From Streptomyces griseofuscus (lineage in GTDB: Bacteria > Actinomycetota > Actinomycetes > Streptomycetales > Streptomycetaceae): a stretch of DNA of 64,000 nt. The stretch covers positions 5,394,001-5,458,000 of the forward strand of contig NZ_CP051006.1 of the NCBI RefSeq assembly GCF_014673495.1. Reading direction: 5' to 3'. The first letter of the stretch is position 1; each line of letters begins with the position of its first letter. Shown piece by piece: positions 1 through 10,900 of this stretch. The notes below the pieces were generated by a model. It did not search any database. It was not told where the DNA came from and saw only the letters and a list, made by a program, of their open reading frames with translations. Position numbers and translations under genes: made by a program.

Positions 1-1253
<1,253 letters not shown>

Positions 1254-1312
1254 GTGTTCCTCCAGTAGGCAAGGCGCCGCCCGGGAACCATGGAAGGGGA
1301 CGGCAGCGTCTC

Positions 1313-1343
1313 TGGTCTACACCACTCACTGGTGTAGACCTGT
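1313..1343. promoter_or_regulatory. Two tandem DasR-type operators (dre) before nagE2
   Basis: TGGTCTACACCA at 1313-1324 and ACTGGTGTAGACCTGT at 1328-1343 both match the known DasR consensus ACTGGTCTAGACCACT closely. They sit 60-90 bp upstream of the nagE2 start. DasR is the GntR repressor released by glucosamine-6-phosphate, so these sites predict induction by N-acetylglucosamine. Confidence 0.85.
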
Positions 1344-1444
1344 TGTAGCACGATGAAGGCGCCGTAAGGAACCACGAATTCCGCGACCGGAGCGCTACGC
1401 GCCGTGCAGGGCGAGGCCGCCGCCGCACGGGCGGGCCAGGAGGG

Positions 1445-2737
1445 TCAGAGTTCGGTCACGTCCTCGACCTCCGCCTCCGGCTCGCGGCCCGGGGTCTTGA
1501 GGTCGAAGCGGGTGATGGCGAAGCGGAAGACGGCGTAGTAGACCACCGCGAAGCACAGGCCGATCGGGATGATCAGCCACGGCTTGGTCGCCAGATGCCA
1601 GTTGATGACGTAGTCGATCAGCCCCGCCGAGAAGCTGAAGCCGTCATGCACCCCGAGCGCCCACGTCACCGCCATCGACACCCCGGTCAGCACCGCGTGG
1701 ATCGCGTACAGGACCGGTGCGATGAACATGAACGAGTACTCGATCGGCTCGGTGATCCCGGTGACGAACGACGTCAGCGCCACCGACAGCATCAGCCCGC
1801 CGACCTCCTTGCGGCGATGCGGCTTGGCGCAGTGCGTGATCGCCAGCGCCGCGGCCGGCAGCGCGAACATCATGATCGGGAAGAAGCCCGAGGTGAACTG
1901 CCCCGCATGCGGATCACCCGCCAGGAACATGCTGATGTCACCGTGCACCACCGTCCCGTCCGGCTGGGTGTAACTGCCGAACTGGAACCAGATGGGCACG
2001 TTCAGGAACTGGTGCAGGCCCACCACCAGCAGCGCCCGGTTGGTGACACCGAACAGCCCCGCCCCCCACGCCCCGGCCGCGTGCAGCCAGTGGCTGAAGC
2101 TCTCCAGCCCCGCACCGATCGGCGGCCACACCCACAGGCACAGCGCCGCGAAGAGGATGGCCGCGAACGCCATCAGGATCGGCACCAGCCGGCGGCCGTT
2201 GAAGAAACCCAGCCAGTCCACCAGCCGCGTCCGGTGGAACCGTGCCCACAGGAACGCGGCCACCAGACCCAGCACGATCCCCCCGAAGACCCCCGGATTC
2301 TGGAAGGTGAACGCCGCGACCGTCCCGTCCCCGGCCCGGCAGCCGACCCCCGCCAGCGCCGTCGAACCGGCCGGACAGTCCTCGGGGAACTGGTGCAGCA
2401 CCCCGTAGTAGACGAGGAAGCCCGCGACCGCCGCGAGCGCCGTGGAGCCGTCCGCCTTCTTCGCCATCCCGATCGCCACGCCCACACAGAACAGCAGCGG
2501 CAGCCCCAGCGAACCGTCCAGCAGCGCCCCGCCCGCACCCCGCATCACCTTCGCGACCGTCGTCCAGCCCAGCCCGTCGGCACCCACCACACCCTGCTGC
2601 CCGAGCCCGATCAGCAGCCCCGCCGCCGGCAGCACCGCGATCGGCAGCTGAAGACTCCGCCCCATCTTCTGCAGCCCCTGGAACAGCCGGCCCCAGCGCT
2701 CCCGCACCGCGCCCCCTGTCGCGCTCCCCTCGCTCAT
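1445..2737 (-). CDS. nagE1: PTS EIIC permease, N-acetylglucosamine/glucose family
   Basis: 430-residue membrane EIIC, full length for the family, paralogous to the permease at 1-1253. The N-terminal cytoplasmic stretch is followed by LQLPIAVLPAAGLLIGLG and several hydrophobic segments; the EIIC block FVTGITEPIEYSFMF is present near residue 330. Start ATG at 2737 follows GGAGG. It is divergent from nagF, with a DasR-type site between them (2801-2812). A tandem second permease is typical of the streptomycete nag locus; one copy is usually the main GlcNAc transporter and the other is less understood. I infer the NagE1 name from order. Confidence 0.85.
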   Translation of the reverse strand: MSEGSATGGAVRERWGRLFQGLQKMGRSLQLPIAVLPAAGLLIGLGQQGVVGADGLGWTTVAKVMRGAGGALLDGSLGLPLLFCVGVAIGMAKKADGSTALAAVAGFLVYYGVLHQFPEDCPAGSTALAGVGCRAGDGTVAAFTFQNPGVFGGIVLGLVAAFLWARFHRTRLVDWLGFFNGRRLVPILMAFAAILFAALCLWVWPPIGAGLESFSHWLHAAGAWGAGLFGVTNRALLVVGLHQFLNVPIWFQFGSYTQPDGTVVHGDISMFLAGDPHAGQFTSGFFPIMMFALPAAALAITHCAKPHRRKEVGGLMLSVALTSFVTGITEPIEYSFMFIAPVLYAIHAVLTGVSMAVTWALGVHDGFSFSAGLIDYVINWHLATKPWLIIPIGLCFAVVYYAVFRFAITRFDLKTPGREPEAEVEDVTEL

Positions 2738-2800
2738 GGGCGTCCTCCGGCCACTCGGCGGCCACTCGACTCGGGCGCGGTTTGGCGACCGTCCCTCCGC

Positions 2801-2812
2801 TGGTGTAGACCA
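2801..2812. promoter_or_regulatory. DasR-type operator between nagE1 and nagF
   Basis: TGGTGTAGACCA, embedded in CTGGTGTAGACCAG, fits the dre consensus. It lies in the roughly 200 bp between the divergent nagE1 and nagF starts and could control both. Confidence 0.85.
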
Positions 2813-2934
2813 GTTGCCCGGACGGTTCCGCTGTCGTGAACGCCATCTTTCGGCACGGACGGCATGACCGCTCGCGAAGATGGGCCAACTGTGGGTTACT
2901 GCGACAAAGCGGTTCGGATCAGGGGAGAAGCAAC

Positions 2935-3168
2935 ATGGCCAGCAAGGCTGAGAAGATCGTCGCCGGCCTCGGCGGGATCGACAACATCGAGGAGATCGAG
3001 GGCTGCATCACCCGCCTGCGCACCGAGGTGTCGGACCCCTCGCTCGTGAACGACGCCGCCCTGAAGGCCGCCGGCGCCCATGGCGTCGTCAAGATGGGCA
3101 CCGCCGTCCAGGTCGTCATCGGCACCGACGCCGACCCGATCGCCGCGGAGATCGAAGACATGATGTGA
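2935..3168 (+). CDS. nagF: PTS EIIB component, N-acetylglucosamine
   Basis: 77-residue free-standing EIIB domain that passes phosphate from EIIA to the sugar carried by the EIIC permeases encoded next door. The phosphorylated cysteine is Cys24 in IEGCITRLR, the signature of glucose-family EIIB; GVVKMGTAVQVVIG follows as the usual C-terminal half. Start ATG at 2935 has AGGGGAGAAG seven bases upstream. Longer in-frame starts at 2836 would overlap the promoter and lack a ribosome site. A strong terminator follows at 3208-3240. Likely under DasR control through the site at 2801. Confidence 0.92.
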   Translation: MASKAEKIVAGLGGIDNIEEIEGCITRLRTEVSDPSLVNDAALKAAGAHGVVKMGTAVQVVIGTDADPIAAEIEDMM

Positions 3169-3207
3169 ACCCCGGGACCCATGCGGGTTCCGCCGGGATT
3201 CACCGGT

Positions 3208-3240
3208 AAGGGGCTCTTCCCGACGCGGGAGGAGCCCCTT
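3208..3240 (+). terminator. Terminator after nagF
   Basis: A 15-bp stem with one wobble (arms 3208-3222 and 3226-3240) and an ACG loop closes the nagF unit. rph starts 27 bp later. Confidence 0.8.
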
Positions 3241-3266
3241 CCGTATCTACGGCTAGGCTCCATGCC

Positions 3267-4004
3267 ATGTCTCGCATCGACGGCCGTACCCCCGATCAGC
3301 TCCGCCCGGTCACCATCGAACGCGGATGGAGCAAGCACGCCGAGGGCTCCGTCCTCGTCTCCTTCGGTGACACCAAGGTCTTCTGCACCGCCTCCGTGAC
3401 CGAGGGCGTCCCGCGCTGGCGCAAGGGCAGCGGCGAGGGCTGGGTCACCGCGGAGTACTCCATGCTGCCCCGCGCCACCAACACCCGCGGCGACCGCGAG
3501 TCGGTCAAGGGCCGCATCGGCGGCCGTACCCACGAGATCTCCCGCCTCATCGGCCGCTCCCTGCGCGCCGTCATCGACTACAAGGCGCTCGGCGAGAACA
3601 CCATCGTCCTCGACTGCGACGTCCTCCAGGCCGACGGCGGCACCCGGACCGCGGCCATCACCGGCGCGTACGTCGCCCTCGCCGACGCCGTCGCCTGGGC
3701 GCAGGGCAGGAAGCTGATCAAGGCCGGCCGGCAGCCGCTGACCGGCACGGTCAGCGCGGTCTCCGTCGGCATCGTCGGCGGCGTCCCCCTCCTCGACCTC
3801 TGCTACGAGGAGGACGTGCGCGCCGAGACCGACATGAACGTCGTCTGCACCGGCGACGGCCGCTTCGTCGAGGTCCAGGGCACCGCCGAGGCCGAGCCGT
3901 TCGCACGCGACGAGCTGAACGCGCTGCTCGACCTCGCCGTCGGCGGCTGCGACGCGCTGGCCGCGCACCAGCGGGCGGCCCTGGAAGCCACGCTCGCCTC
4001 CTGA
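3267..4004 (+). CDS. rph: Ribonuclease PH
   Basis: 245 residues, normal length. Phosphorolytic 3'-5' exoribonuclease that trims tRNA 3' ends, releasing nucleoside diphosphates; cytoplasmic, acting as a hexamer. Diagnostic motifs are visible: ERGWSKHAEGSVLVSFGDTK at the N-terminus, RIGGRTHEISRLIGRSLRA in the middle, and DVLQADGGTRTAAITGA near residue 117. Start ATG at 3267, only 27 bp past the nagF terminator, so a promoter may overlap that region. RdgB (14845-15447) is often a neighbour of rph in actinobacteria; here about 11 kb separates them. Confidence 0.97.
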   Translation: MSRIDGRTPDQLRPVTIERGWSKHAEGSVLVSFGDTKVFCTASVTEGVPRWRKGSGEGWVTAEYSMLPRATNTRGDRESVKGRIGGRTHEISRLIGRSLRAVIDYKALGENTIVLDCDVLQADGGTRTAAITGAYVALADAVAWAQGRKLIKAGRQPLTGTVSAVSVGIVGGVPLLDLCYEEDVRAETDMNVVCTGDGRFVEVQGTAEAEPFARDELNALLDLAVGGCDALAAHQRAALEATLAS

Positions 4005-4078
4005 CGGGCAACCCGGCGGCCCCTCCCCGCGTCCTACCTCTACGCAGTAGAGGGACACCCGGGGAGGGGAACATCATC

Positions 4079-4465
4079 ATGGCCGCCAGCCGAGGCCGTC
4101 TCGCCGCCGTCATGGCGACCGCCGCGCTCACCGCAGGCCTCGTCGGCGGCTGCGGCGCCGTGCACAAAGCGATGGACTGCGTGCACACCGCCGACACCAT
4201 CGCCGACAGCGTCACGGATCTTCAGCAGGCGGTGGAGAACGCCGCGCACGACCCCGGGCGGGCCGATTCCGCGCTCGACGCGATCGAGAAGAACGTGCGG
4301 AAGATCGGCGACAAGACGGACGACGCCGATGTCAACAAGGCGGTGGACGATCTGAACAAGGCCGTGGGCCATGTCCGTACGGCCATCCGCGACGGGGACC
4401 GGACACCGGACGTCGGGCCGGTGACGGACGCGGCGGGGGAGCTGACGAAGGGGTGCGCGAAGTAG
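4079..4465 (+). CDS. Small secreted lipoprotein, function unknown
   Basis: 128 residues. A signal peptide ends in the lipobox LVGGC, so Cys25 is the expected lipid-modified residue and the mature protein faces outward on the membrane. The rest is soluble, rich in Asp, Ala and Lys, and predicted mostly helical (spaced hydrophobic residues in DSVTDLQQAVENAAHD and VNKAVDDLNKAVGHV). I recognise no catalytic motif. GGGGAGGGGAAC lies before the start. Converges with the DUF1707 gene downstream. Confidence 0.8.
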   Translation: MAASRGRLAAVMATAALTAGLVGGCGAVHKAMDCVHTADTIADSVTDLQQAVENAAHDPGRADSALDAIEKNVRKIGDKTDDADVNKAVDDLNKAVGHVRTAIRDGDRTPDVGPVTDAAGELTKGCAK

Positions 4466-4486
4466 TCGGGTGCGGGCCCCTCGTGG

Positions 4487-5149
4487 TCAGTCGCGCAGCT
4501 CCCCGCGCTCCTTCTGGGCGCGCTTCAGCGACCGCTTGCTCGCCTTGCGCTCCACCCCCACCCCGCCCCAGAACGCGAAGCCGCCGATGACCACCCTCGG
4601 GGCGCCCGGCTCGCAGAGGCCCTCGTCCCGCGGGTGTTCGAACGCGCCCATGATGCCCAGACCGCGCACGACGACCTCGACGCCCGGCGGCACGGTGATC
4701 TGGGCGCCGCCGAGGAGGGCCACGATGTTGATCTCCACCTCGCGGTCGGCGAAGTTAGCGTCGCGCAGATCGAGATTGGCGCCGCCCAGGAACGCGAAGC
4801 ACTTGAAGCGCTTGGGCACGGTCCAGCGGCCCTTGCGCTCGAAGCCGGACAGGATGGCGATGCCACCCGAGGACGAGCCCTCGCCGCCGACGATGCGGGA
4901 GGCCCAGCCGTCGTCGCCCTGAACCGGCGCCTTGCTGAAGGAGACCGGCGCGGGGGCCGAGCCCGCGGGCAGATCGCGGGTGATCGGGACCAGCTCGCCG
5001 TACGTACGCGCCGCGTACGTCGCCTCCAGCCGTTCCTCGAACTCGCCCATGTCGAGGCGCCCTTCGGCGAGGGCGTCACGCAGCACCTCGGCGACCCGCT
5101 CCCGGTCGGTGTCGGAGGCGCGGAGTTCGGGACGTGCGTCGTCGGTCAT
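4487..5149 (-). CDS. DUF1707 and LiaF-like C-terminal domain protein
   Basis: 220 residues. Residues about 8-60 form a DUF1707 domain (RASDTDRERVAEVLRDALAE, then GRLDMGEFEERL), common in actinobacterial envelope proteins. The second half resembles the beta-rich domain of cell-wall-active antibiotic response proteins (repeated hydrophobic strands such as IAILSGFERKG and NIVALLGGAQITVPPGVEV). No membrane helix is seen, so it is probably cytoplasmic or membrane-associated. Its last codons fall in a dispersed repeat (4491-4513), so the C-terminus may have been replaced by repeat sequence. Exact role unknown. Confidence 0.8.
   Translation of the reverse strand: MTDDARPELRASDTDRERVAEVLRDALAEGRLDMGEFEERLEATYAARTYGELVPITRDLPAGSAPAPVSFSKAPVQGDDGWASRIVGGEGSSSGGIAILSGFERKGRWTVPKRFKCFAFLGGANLDLRDANFADREVEINIVALLGGAQITVPPGVEVVVRGLGIMGAFEHPRDEGLCEPGAPRVVIGGFAFWGGVGVERKASKRSLKRAQKERGELRD
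4491..4513. repeat. Dispersed GC-rich repeat, copy 1
   Basis: TCGCGCAGCTCCCCGCG followed by a CTCCTT tail. The same core recurs at 41228-41256 and 63321-63348 in this window. This copy covers the end of the DUF1707 gene, including its stop codon. Confidence 0.6.
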
Positions 5150-5158
5150 GGCAGCAGC

Positions 5159-6121
5159 CTACGAGACCGCCTTCTCCACGTACATCTTCGCGATGACGGC
5201 CTCGATGTCCGGCTCCCGCACCGACAGGTCCACCAGCGGATACCTCGCCGCGAGATCCGCGACCAGCGGCGCCGCCGACCGCCCCGCCGGGAACGCCAGC
5301 CACTGCCGGGGCCCCTCCACCCGCACCACCCGCGCCGACGGCACGTCCACCGGCGGCAGCTCCCGCTCCAGGTCCACCACCAGGGTGCGCTCGCTCTCCC
5401 CGGCCTCGTGCAGCCCCGTGAGCGGACCGTCGTACATCAGCCGGCCGTGGTCGATCACCATCACCCGGGAGCACAACTGCTCGATGTCCTGGAGGTCATG
5501 GGTGGTCAGCAGCACGGTCGTACCGCTCGCCGCGTTCAACTCCCGCAGGAACCCCCGCACCTTGGCCTTGGAGACGACGTCAAGACCGATCGTCGGCTCG
5601 TCCAGGTACAGCACCTCCGGATCGTGCAGCAGCGCCGCCGCGATGTCCCCGCGCATCCGCTGCCCCAGCGAGAGCTGGCGCACCGGCGTGTCCAACAGGG
5701 TGCGCAGCTCCAGGAGTTCGACCAGGCGGTCCAGATTCTCCCGGTAACGGGCGTCCGGGATGCGGTACATGCGATGGGCCAGCCGGTAGGAGTCGAGCAG
5801 CGGCAGGTCCCACCACAACGTGGTGCGCTGTCCGAACACCACCCCGATGCGATGCGCGAGACGCGCGCGCTCCCGCGAGGGGTCGATGCCCGCGACCCGC
5901 AGCCGGCCGCCGCTCGGCGTCAGGATGCCGGTCAGCATCTTGATCGTGGTGGACTTCCCGGCGCCGTTCGGCCCGATGTAGCCCACCATCTCCCCGCGCG
6001 CCACGGTGAACGACAGCGAGTCCACCGCCCGCACCTCGTGCCGCTCCCGCTTGAGGAAACCGGTCTTGCGGCGCACCGAGAAGACCTTCTCCACCTCTTC
6101 CAGCACGATGAAGTCGTCCAT
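5159..6121 (-). CDS. ABC-2 type exporter ATP-binding protein
   Basis: 320 residues. Cytoplasmic ATPase that drives the two permeases encoded upstream (6128-6949 and 6942-7742). Walker A is GPNGAGKS (residues about 50-57), the signature is LSLGQRMRG, and Walker B is VLYLDEPTIGLD. The C-terminal 90 residues extend beyond the nucleotide-binding domain, as in exporters of the daunorubicin-resistance/Nod factor type. It starts 6 bp after the preceding permease gene ends, so the three genes form one operon read leftwards. Substrate unknown; the family includes drug, lipid and polysaccharide exporters. Confidence 0.92.
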   Translation of the reverse strand: MDDFIVLEEVEKVFSVRRKTGFLKRERHEVRAVDSLSFTVARGEMVGYIGPNGAGKSTTIKMLTGILTPSGGRLRVAGIDPSRERARLAHRIGVVFGQRTTLWWDLPLLDSYRLAHRMYRIPDARYRENLDRLVELLELRTLLDTPVRQLSLGQRMRGDIAAALLHDPEVLYLDEPTIGLDVVSKAKVRGFLRELNAASGTTVLLTTHDLQDIEQLCSRVMVIDHGRLMYDGPLTGLHEAGESERTLVVDLERELPPVDVPSARVVRVEGPRQWLAFPAGRSAAPLVADLAARYPLVDLSVREPDIEAVIAKMYVEKAVS

Positions 6122-6127
6122 GAGGTC

Positions 6128-6949
6128 CTAGCTCCCTGTGCTCCGGTACGAACGAAGTCCCGCCCGCCAGGCCAGCCCGGCCAGCGCGCAGCAGCCCGCC
6201 GCCACCAGCGGGGTCGTCCAGGCCACCCAGCCCGGCAGGTCCAGCGGATAGGGCCGCCCGAGGATGTAGCTCGCGGGCAGCCAGTTGACGAAGGCCAGCG
6301 GCAGCACGAACGTCACCCCGCGCACCAGCTCCCTGCCGAACACCGTCGGCGGGTACTGGAGCAGCGTCGTACCGCCGTACGTGAACGCGTTCTGCACCTC
6401 GGCCGCGTCCTGCGCCACGAACTGGAAGGCCGCCCCCGCCACGAACACCGCGCAGAAGATCCCGCAGCCCGCGAGCAGCGCCACCGGCATCAGCAGCAGC
6501 CGGCCCACGCTCCAGTCGACGTCCAGCCGGGTCAGCGCCCAGCCCAGCACCAGCGAGCCCTGGGTCACCCGGCCGAGCCGGCGCAGCGCGAACCGGTCCG
6601 CCGCGACCTGCGCCAGTATCGGCGCCGGCCGCACCAGCAGCGCGTCCAGCGTGCCGTCCCGCAGCCGCCGGCCCAGCCGGTCCATCGAGCCGATCACCAG
6701 GTCCGCGAGACCGAAGGAGACCGCCGACAGGCCGTACAGGAACGCCACCTCGGGCAGCGTCCAGCCGCCGAGGGCACGCACCCGCGAGAACATCAGCATG
6801 ATCGCGACGAAGTCGAAGAAGGTCGCCGCGAAACTCCCGAACGTGGTCATGGCGAACGACGCCCGGTACGCCATCGTCGACCGGATCCACATCCCGGCGA
6901 TCAGCCCGTACGCCCGCACCCCCGCCACGAGCCGCCCCCGCTCAGCCAC
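6128..6949 (-). CDS. ABC-2 family permease
   Basis: 273 residues with about six hydrophobic segments; a membrane subunit of the exporter driven by the ATPase at 5159-6121. It contains SMDRLGRRLRDGTLDALLVRPAP, the intracellular loop typical of the YfiH/ABC-2 group with paired unequal permeases. The start is GTG at 6949, overlapping the end of the next permease gene by 8 bp, which suggests translational coupling. Confidence 0.9.
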   Translation of the reverse strand: MAERGRLVAGVRAYGLIAGMWIRSTMAYRASFAMTTFGSFAATFFDFVAIMLMFSRVRALGGWTLPEVAFLYGLSAVSFGLADLVIGSMDRLGRRLRDGTLDALLVRPAPILAQVAADRFALRRLGRVTQGSLVLGWALTRLDVDWSVGRLLLMPVALLAGCGIFCAVFVAGAAFQFVAQDAAEVQNAFTYGGTTLLQYPPTVFGRELVRGVTFVLPLAFVNWLPASYILGRPYPLDLPGWVAWTTPLVAAGCCALAGLAWRAGLRSYRSTGS

Positions 6950-7742
6950 CCTGCACCACCACCCGCCGCGTCGCCACCGACTGGAGCAGCCGCCCGCCGC
7001 CCAGCAGCACCACGGCCCACGCCCCCTGGAACAGATACGTGCGCAGCAGATCCCCGTGCCCGAGCAGGATGTCCGCGGGCGCCTGGAGGAGCGAGGACCA
7101 GGGCAGCGCGCGTACGACGGTGCCGAGCGCCCCCGGGAACACGTTCAGCGGCAGCAGCATCCCCGAGCAGAAGTAGCCGAGCAGCCACGTCATCTGGCTC
7201 ACCCCGGTGCCGTCCAGCAGCCAGAACGCGCTCAGCGCCACCAGATAGCGGATGCCGAAGCCGACCAGCATCGCCAGCAGCACGGCCAGCAGGAACGCGG
7301 CCCAGGTGCCCGGGTCCGTCGGCAGGTACGCCGGAAAGACCAGCGCGCCGAAGACGAACGGCACCACACCCCGCCCCAGCAGCTGGAAGAACGCCCGGCC
7401 CAGGTCGGCGGAGAGCCACCACAGCTGGAGGTCGGCCGGCCGGTACAGATCGATCGCCACGTCCCCCGTGCGGATGCGTTCCATCAGTTCGTCCTCGACG
7501 CCCCCGCCGCTGATCGCGAGCGTCGACAGGAAGGCCTGACCCAGCCACACATAGGTGACGGCCTGCGCCTGGTCGTATCCCCCCAGATGCGGTTTCAGGT
7601 CCCATAGGGCCTTGTAGGTGTAGACGAGAATGAGCCCGAAGACCGTGTTGGTGAAGACCCCTGCCGCAGTGGCGGCCTTATACGTCGCGTACCGTCTGAA
7701 TCCCCCCAACGCGACGGCCACGTACAACCGTCCCGCGCCCAC
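6942..7742 (-). CDS. ABC-2 family permease, first gene of the exporter operon
   Basis: 266 residues, six or so hydrophobic segments, the partner of the 6128-6949 permease. It has the related loop ELMERIRTGDVAIDLYRPAD. The reading frame stays open far upstream, but I take GTG at 7742 as the start because GAGGAGGT lies eight bases before it and because the upstream codons have no membrane-protein character. It is divergent from the penicillin-binding protein gene, with about 200 bp between the two starts for both promoters. Confidence 0.88.
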   Translation of the reverse strand: MGAGRLYVAVALGGFRRYATYKAATAAGVFTNTVFGLILVYTYKALWDLKPHLGGYDQAQAVTYVWLGQAFLSTLAISGGGVEDELMERIRTGDVAIDLYRPADLQLWWLSADLGRAFFQLLGRGVVPFVFGALVFPAYLPTDPGTWAAFLLAVLLAMLVGFGIRYLVALSAFWLLDGTGVSQMTWLLGYFCSGMLLPLNVFPGALGTVVRALPWSSLLQAPADILLGHGDLLRTYLFQGAWAVVLLGGGRLLQSVATRRVVVQGG

Positions 7743-7944
7743 GTCAGTCGACCTCCTCGGACCGCTCGACACCGAAGCGCAGGAGCCTAGTCCGGAGGCC
7801 CGGCGGCCTGCCACGCATTTTGTGGCCGAAGCGTGCCGAAATCCGGGAACGGAACGCCAGGTGCGAGAGTCTTCAACGTGGGGGCGCAGAAGGCGTACGA
7901 GGCGTACGGGAACGTACGACGCGAAACAGGAGTCCGTGCACGAC

Positions 7945-10900
7945 ATGAGCGACGAGCCACAGCCGCAGCAGCCGAACGAAGGCGTGGCGCCGGATAAGCC
8001 GCTGCCGGCTGCGAGGCCCGGGACCCCGACGCCGGGATCCCCCGCCACCCCGTCCAAGGGGGCCGGCCGAGTGAAGGACACCGAGGAATCGGGGAGGGAC
8101 GAGGAGTCGGAGACGGCCGGGGCATCGCCGAAGCCCGAGGGATCCGGGAAGACCGGGAGGCCCGAGCGGGCCGGGCGGTCCGAGGGGCGCGCCGAGGGCG
8201 TGGACCGGGGCGCGGGCGCCGAGCGCGGCGGGACGTCCGACGCGTCCCGGTCCGAGGGCTCCGGCAAGGCCGGGGCGGCCGGGAAGGCGCAGGGCGCCGA
8301 CGAGACCCGGGGCGAGGACACGTCCGCCGGTGACCGTGGGGCGACCCGGGACTCCGGGGCGGCGACCGCGGACGCGGCGCGCCGTGCCGTGCCCGCGCCC
8401 CAGGACCGTACGGCCTCCATCGCCCGCGCCCGCCAGGCGGCGCGCGACGCCCGTACCGAGAAGGGCGCGGCCACGGCCGCCGAGGGCGAGGGCACCGCCG
8501 AGCGCGGCGGGACCGGCAGGCCCACCGGCGCCGGCAAGCCGCAGGTTCCGGGCGCCCGTACCCCCGAACAGCCGGCCGAGAGCACCCAGGTGCTGCGCCG
8601 GATCACGCCGCCCCGCGAGCCCGAGGGCCCCGCGAAGGGATCCGGCACGCCCGGTCAGCCCGGCAAGCCCGGCCAGGACACCCCGGCACCCGAGACGACC
8701 CAGGTGCTCCGCCGCGTCAACGCCCCGCGCAAGGGCGAGCCCGGCGGCCCCGCCACGGCGGGCACGTCCACGACCGGTTCGAACGCGAGCGGACCCACCG
8801 GCCACACGACCGGCTCCCGGCGCCCCTCCGCCCGCGCGGCGGGTGCGGCAGGCGCGGCCGCCGCGGGTGCCGCAGGTGCCGTGGGCGCCGCGAAGGCCGC
8901 GGGCACGGCCGGTGCCGCGAGCGCCGCGAACGCTGCCGACGGCGCCGCCCCCGGCCCCCGTACCGGCACCGGCCCGACCCCCGGCCAGACGCCCCCCGCC
9001 GCCTCGGACACCTCCACCGGCACCGGCGCGGACGACGGCAAGGGCAAGGGCAGGACCAAGGCCAAGAAGCCCAAGCGCACCGGATGGCGACGCCTCGTAC
9101 CGACCTGGAAGATGGTGCTCGGCACCTTCGTCTTCCTGGTGCTCGCGGTCGTCGGCCTGTTCTTCGTGGGCTACTCGCTCGTCAACATCCCGCCCGCCAA
9201 CGCCCTCGCCACCAAGCAGGCGAACGTCTACCTCTACGCCGACGGCTCCCAGATCGCCCGCGACACCCGCGACAGCCAGGTGAACCGGGAGAAGGTCACC
9301 CTCGCCGAGATCTCCAAGAACGCCCAGCACGCCGTACTGGCCGCCGAGGACCGCGACTTCTACACCGAGTCCGCCATCGACCCCAAGGCGATGCTCCGCG
9401 CCGCCTGGAACACCGCGACCGGCAAGGGCAAGCAGTCCGGATCCACGATCACCCAGCAGTACGTGAAGAACTACTACCTGGCCCAGGAACAGACGGTCAC
9501 CCGTAAGGCCAAGGAGTTCTTCATCTCGATCAAGCTCGACCGGAACAAGTCCAAGGACGAGATCCTGGAGGGCTACCTCAACACCAGCTACTTCGGCCGC
9601 AACGCCTACGGCATCCAGGCCGCCGCCCAGGCCTACTACGGCCGCGACGCCAAGGACCTCGACCCGGCCCGCGCCGCCTACCTCGCCGCGCTCGTCAACG
9701 CGCCCAGCGAGTACGACGTCGTCGCGCACCCGGAGAACAAGTCCGCGGCCGTGGCCCGCTGGAACTACGTCCTGGACGGCATGGTCAAGCAGGGCTGGCT
9801 CAGCCAGTCCGAGCGCACCGGGATGAAGTTCCCGATGCCCAAGGAGCAGACGCTGTCCACCGGCATGTCCGGCCAGCGCGGCTACCTCGTGGACGCCGTC
9901 AAGCACTACCTGATCGCGAACCACATCCTCGACTCCGACCAGCTGGAGGCCGGTGGCTACCGCATCACCACCACCATCCAGAAGAGCAAGCAGGACGCCT
10001 TCGTCAAGGCCGTGAACGACCAGCTGGTCTCCAAGCTGGACAAGAAGACCTTCAAGGCCGACAACTACGTCCGCGCGGGCGGCGCCTCCGTCGACCCGAA
10101 GACCGGCCAGGTCGTCGCCATGTACGGCGGCATCGACTACGTGAAGCAGTACACCAACGGCGCGACCCGCGGTGACTTCCAGGTCGGCTCCACCTTCAAG
10201 CCGTTCGTCTTCGCCTCCGCGGTCCAGAACGGGTCCACCACCCAGGACGGCCGCCGCATCACCCCGAACACCCAGTACGACGGCACCAACGAACGCCCCG
10301 TACAGGGCTGGAGCGGCGGCGCGTACGCCCCGCAGAACGAGGACCAGAAGTCGTACGGCCAGATCACCGTCACCAAGGCCACCGACCTGTCGGTGAACGC
10401 GGTGTACGCGCAGATGGCCGTCGACGTCGGCCCGAGCAAGGTCAAGCAGACCGCGATCGACCTGGGTATCCCCGCCGACACCCCGGACCTCCAGCCGTAC
10501 CCGTCCATCGCGCTCGGCCCCGCCACCGCCAGCGTCCTGGACATGGCGGAGGGGTACGCCACGCTCGCCAACCACGGCAAGCACGGCACGTACACCATGG
10601 TCAAGAAGATCACCCGCAACGGCACCGACGAGATCAAGCTGCCCGACAACACCGTCAAGCAGGCCGTCAGCCGCGCCGCCGCCGACACCACCACCGCCAT
10701 GCTGAAGAGCGTGGTCCAGGGCGGCACCGCCACCGCCGCGCAGGCCTCGGGCCGGGTGGCGGCCGGTAAGACCGGTACCGCGGAGAACGACACCGCCGCC
10801 TGGTTCGCCGGCTACACCCCCGACCTCGCCACGGTGGTCTCCGTGATGGGCCAGGACCCGGTGACGGCCAAGCACATGCCGCTGTACGGCGCGCTCGGCC

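Noticed and set aside
7742..8648. Long upstream extension of the exporter permease to 568 residues
   Set aside because: The extra 300 residues are Ser/Pro/Arg-rich shadow of the penicillin-binding protein gene; GTG 7742 has a good ribosome site.
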